A stretch of DNA of 35,701 nucleotides from a virus, in the IMG/VR virus record IMGVR_UViG_3300025096_000063, positions 1 to 35,701 of that record, one strand, 5' to 3'. The position numbers and the translations under genes are program-made. Positions within the stretch are counted from its first letter, which is position 1; each line of letters starts with the position of its first letter. The notes under the pieces were generated by a model, which was not told where the DNA came from, did not search any database, and saw nothing but the letters and a program-made list of their open reading frames with translations. This document shows positions 34,033-35,701 of this stretch, piece by piece.

Positions 34033-34934
34033 ACTACAAAGATTCGGGTGTTGATATAGAGGCAGGTAATGCTTTTGTAGAAGAACTCAAACTTAAAGCT
34101 CCCACCATTGGGGGCTTTAATGGTATGTTTAAAGTACCAAGTGGATATGAGAGACCTGTATTGGTTTCTGGTGCTGATGGTGTAGGTACTAAGATGAACA
34201 TAGCCAGAGTTGCTGGTGACTATACTACTATTGGTATAGATCTAGTTGCTATGTGCGTTAATGATGTTATCACTAGTGGTGCTAAACCATTATACTTTTT
34301 GGACTATGTTTCTACCAAGAAGATAGATGATAACGTTGCTGATATTATGGTTGGTATCCTTAAGGGATGTGAGATTGCAGGTGTTGATCTATTAGGTGGA
34401 GAGACTGCGGAACATTTCAGACAGAGTGATTATGATCTTGCTGGATTCTGTACAGGTATAGTAGAAGAGTTTGATATCGTTAATGGTAGGATGATTAAAC
34501 CAGGCGATAAGGTTATTGGTTTAGCTAGTAGTGGATTGCATAGTAATGGATATACTTTGATTAATGATATGTTATGGAGACATAAGATATCATGGAAAGA
34601 TACTCCTGAGTTACTTACTCCCACCACAATCTATGCTCCTATTATCAAAGAGTTGTTGGATGAATATCCTATCCTAGGGATGGCACATATAACTGGTGGT
34701 GGTATTCCAGAGAACCTTCCTAGGTGTTTGCCAGAAGGTTTAAAAGTAAGAGTAGATTATAATTCTTGGCCTCTACCAGAGATCTTTAGTAAGGTAATGT
34801 GTGCAGGTGAAATAACAGAGGAAGAGATGAAGAGAGTATTTAATCTTGGTATTGGATTTTGTTTAATAGTACCGCCAGAGATTGATATACATACTACAAT
34901 CCCTTCTTGGGAAATTGGAGAAGTCTATGAGTAA
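34029..34934 (+). CDS. purM: Phosphoribosylformylglycinamidine cyclo-ligase (AIR synthetase) PurM, short form
   Basis: This is 301 residues; bacterial PurM is about 345. YKDSGVDIEAGNAFVEELK, VLVSGADGVGTKMNIA, TIGIDLVAMCVNDVITSGAK, LGGETAEHF, DYDLAGFCTGIVE and MAHITGGGIPENLPR are all present, so the ATP and FGAM binding motifs are retained. It ends soon after VFNLGIGFCLIVPP, so the usual C-terminal strand-helix is shortened. PurM makes AIR in de novo purine synthesis. It overlaps the DruA-like gene by 4 bp and the next gene by 8 bp, and purN follows two genes later, giving a phage purine module. Confidence 0.94.
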   Translation: MNYKDSGVDIEAGNAFVEELKLKAPTIGGFNGMFKVPSGYERPVLVSGADGVGTKMNIARVAGDYTTIGIDLVAMCVNDVITSGAKPLYFLDYVSTKKIDDNVADIMVGILKGCEIAGVDLLGGETAEHFRQSDYDLAGFCTGIVEEFDIVNGRMIKPGDKVIGLASSGLHSNGYTLINDMLWRHKISWKDTPELLTPTTIYAPIIKELLDEYPILGMAHITGGGIPENLPRCLPEGLKVRVDYNSWPLPEIFSKVMCAGEITEEEMKRVFNLGIGFCLIVPPEIDIHTTIPSWEIGEVYE

Positions 34935-35199
34935 ACCAACGCCAGGATCTTATATTGATACTCAGGGGATGGGTGGTCCTGCTGATCCTAATGTTAAATC
35001 ATCTGGTCCAGTAGAATATAAACCTGCTTCAGTTAAACCTTGGAGATTATTTACTGAGACTTTTGCTAAGGAGATGAAGATCCTTATCAATGAAGTGTTG
35101 GATGAAAGAGAAGGTAAGACTGGTATATCTTACTTTGATACTGAACATTTTAAACATACTGTAATTGATGAAGAACCACCCTACCAACCATACCAATGA
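34927..35199 (+). CDS. Small protein of unknown function between purM and purN
   Basis: This is 90 residues from ATG 34927, chosen because GGAG (34917-34920) lies six bases upstream; an in-frame ATG at 34882 lies inside purM and lacks such a site. It begins MSKPTPGSYIDTQGMGGPAD, is Pro/Gly-rich for 40 residues, then has a helix (LFTETFAKEMKILINEVLDE) and ends EEPPYQPYQ. No family is recognised. It overlaps purM by 8 bp and the next gene by 4 bp. Confidence 0.72.
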   Translation: MSKPTPGSYIDTQGMGGPADPNVKSSGPVEYKPASVKPWRLFTETFAKEMKILINEVLDEREGKTGISYFDTEHFKHTVIDEEPPYQPYQ

Positions 35200-35510
35200 G
35201 TGAAAAACATAGTTATACTAATCCATCTAAACCTCAAGACCTAGCACATTTAGAGGCAGTTAGTGATAAGAAGTATGATGAGGAAGGTAATGAGTTAGAT
35301 AAGCATGGGTTTAGAGTTCAAGTATATCCAGATGGATTAGAATCAGTTCGCAAGTCGGTTGAGAATTGTGAGCAGATGTGTGGGTTGGATAGGAAAGTGA
35401 TTCAGGAATTACTTAAAGGTGAGTGGTGTGAATATACTACATTAAATTCAGTTGGTAGGTCATCCAAAAAGATTGTTATCGAATACAATATCAGGAGCAA
35501 AGAACAATGA
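35196..35510 (+). CDS. Small protein of unknown function upstream of purN
   Basis: This is 104 residues, acidic at first (DKKYDEEGNELDKHGFRVQV), then a helix (VRKSVENCEQMCGLDRKVIQ) with two Cys, then strands (EYTTLNSVGRSSKKIVIEYN). The acidic, polar start could be disordered. No family is recognised. Start and stop both overlap neighbours by ATGA, so it is translated as part of the purM-purN operon. Confidence 0.72.
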   Translation: MSEKHSYTNPSKPQDLAHLEAVSDKKYDEEGNELDKHGFRVQVYPDGLESVRKSVENCEQMCGLDRKVIQELLKGEWCEYTTLNSVGRSSKKIVIEYNIRSKEQ

Positions 35511-35701
35511 GACTAGGTGTTATGTGTTCTGGTAATGGATCTAACTTTGAGAATATAGTTAGGTCATGTAGAGTGGATGAAGTTGTGTTGATGATACACA
35601 ACAAAAGAGATTGTGGTGCAGCAAGACGTGCCCAGAAGTTGGGAATTAATCATTGTTATATTAAGTCAAAGAATGAGGATGAGATTATTCAACTTTTCAC
35701 A
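35507..35701 (+). CDS. purN: Phosphoribosylglycinamide formyltransferase PurN, partial, cut by the window end
   Basis: Only the first 65 codons are present. The predicted start MRLGVMCSGNGSNFENIVRS shows the folate-dependent transformylase signature SGNGSNFE, the phosphoribosyl-binding loop. VVLMIHNKRDCGAARRAQKL and an HCYIK strand follow, as in PurN. The enzyme adds a formyl group to GAR in the third step of de novo purine synthesis. Start ATG overlaps the previous stop. The catalytic Asn/His/Asp part lies beyond the window. Confidence 0.88.
   Translation, partial: MRLGVMCSGNGSNFENIVRSCRVDEVVLMIHNKRDCGAARRAQKLGINHCYIKSKNEDEIIQLFT

Overview
The window is a contiguous piece of the genome of a T4-like (Tevenvirinae-type) contractile-tailed phage that infects marine cyanobacteria (Prochlorococcus or Synechococcus). 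The T4 core genes appear in T4 order: 13-14-15-16-17-18-19-20-(67-like)-21-22-23, then 3-like, uvsY, uvsW, 55, 47, 46, 45 and 44. The cyanobacterial host is indicated by a phage-type ferredoxin-dependent bilin reductase (pebS), a DUF3110 protein, a CobS/MoxR-type ATPase, and host-like purine synthesis genes (purM, start of purN). The DNA is visibly AT-rich and almost fully coding. Many genes overlap by ATGA or are separated by only a few bases. I see no tRNA, CRISPR, IS element or integrase. The exact species cannot be assigned from the sequence alone.

Layout. (1) 33-1868, minus strand: a three-gene operon of a DUF6445 2OG-oxygenase-like protein, an ADP-heptose epimerase-like enzyme (hldD) and a small HAD phosphatase, divergent from the rest. 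(2) 1908-17373, plus strand: the virion block of neck (13, 14), tail terminator (15), terminase (16, 17), sheath (18), tube (19), portal (20), core/scaffold (67-like, 22), protease (21) and major capsid (23). Late-promoter-like [C/A]TAAATA boxes sit in front of most transcription units, and a strong intrinsic terminator closes the block after gene 23. (3) 17464-24638: a glycine-rich membrane protein, a gp3-like tail protein, the recombination genes uvsY, uvsW, 47 and 46, an Sm-like protein, late sigma gp55 and a DUF3110 protein. (4) 24715-28724: a HEXXH metallopeptidase-vWA protein and a MoxR/CobS AAA+ ATPase, each behind its own related promoter-like element, followed by pebS. (5) 28699-32055: a DUF3310 protein, sliding clamp 45, three small proteins and clamp loader 44. 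(6) 32052-35701: a GIY-YIG nuclease-like protein where gp62 would be expected, a small membrane protein, a DUF4338/DruA-like protein, purM, two small unknown proteins and the first 65 codons of purN.

How the parts work together. gp55 with sliding clamp gp45, loaded by gp44, would direct RNA polymerase to the TATAAATA-type late promoters of the virion block. UvsW, UvsY and gp46/gp47 process DNA for recombination-dependent replication and produce concatemers, which gp16/gp17 package into proheads built from gp20-gp23. The auxiliary genes (PebS, PurM/PurN, CobS-like, DUF3110) are of the kind that adjust cyanobacterial metabolism during infection.

The most notable points are the vWA-metallopeptidase/MoxR pair with its shared TGTCCC-N22-TATAA element, the lectin-like insertion in neck protein gp14, the phage Sm-like protein, the DruA-like protein in a replication/metabolism operon, and the GIY-YIG gene in the gp62 position.
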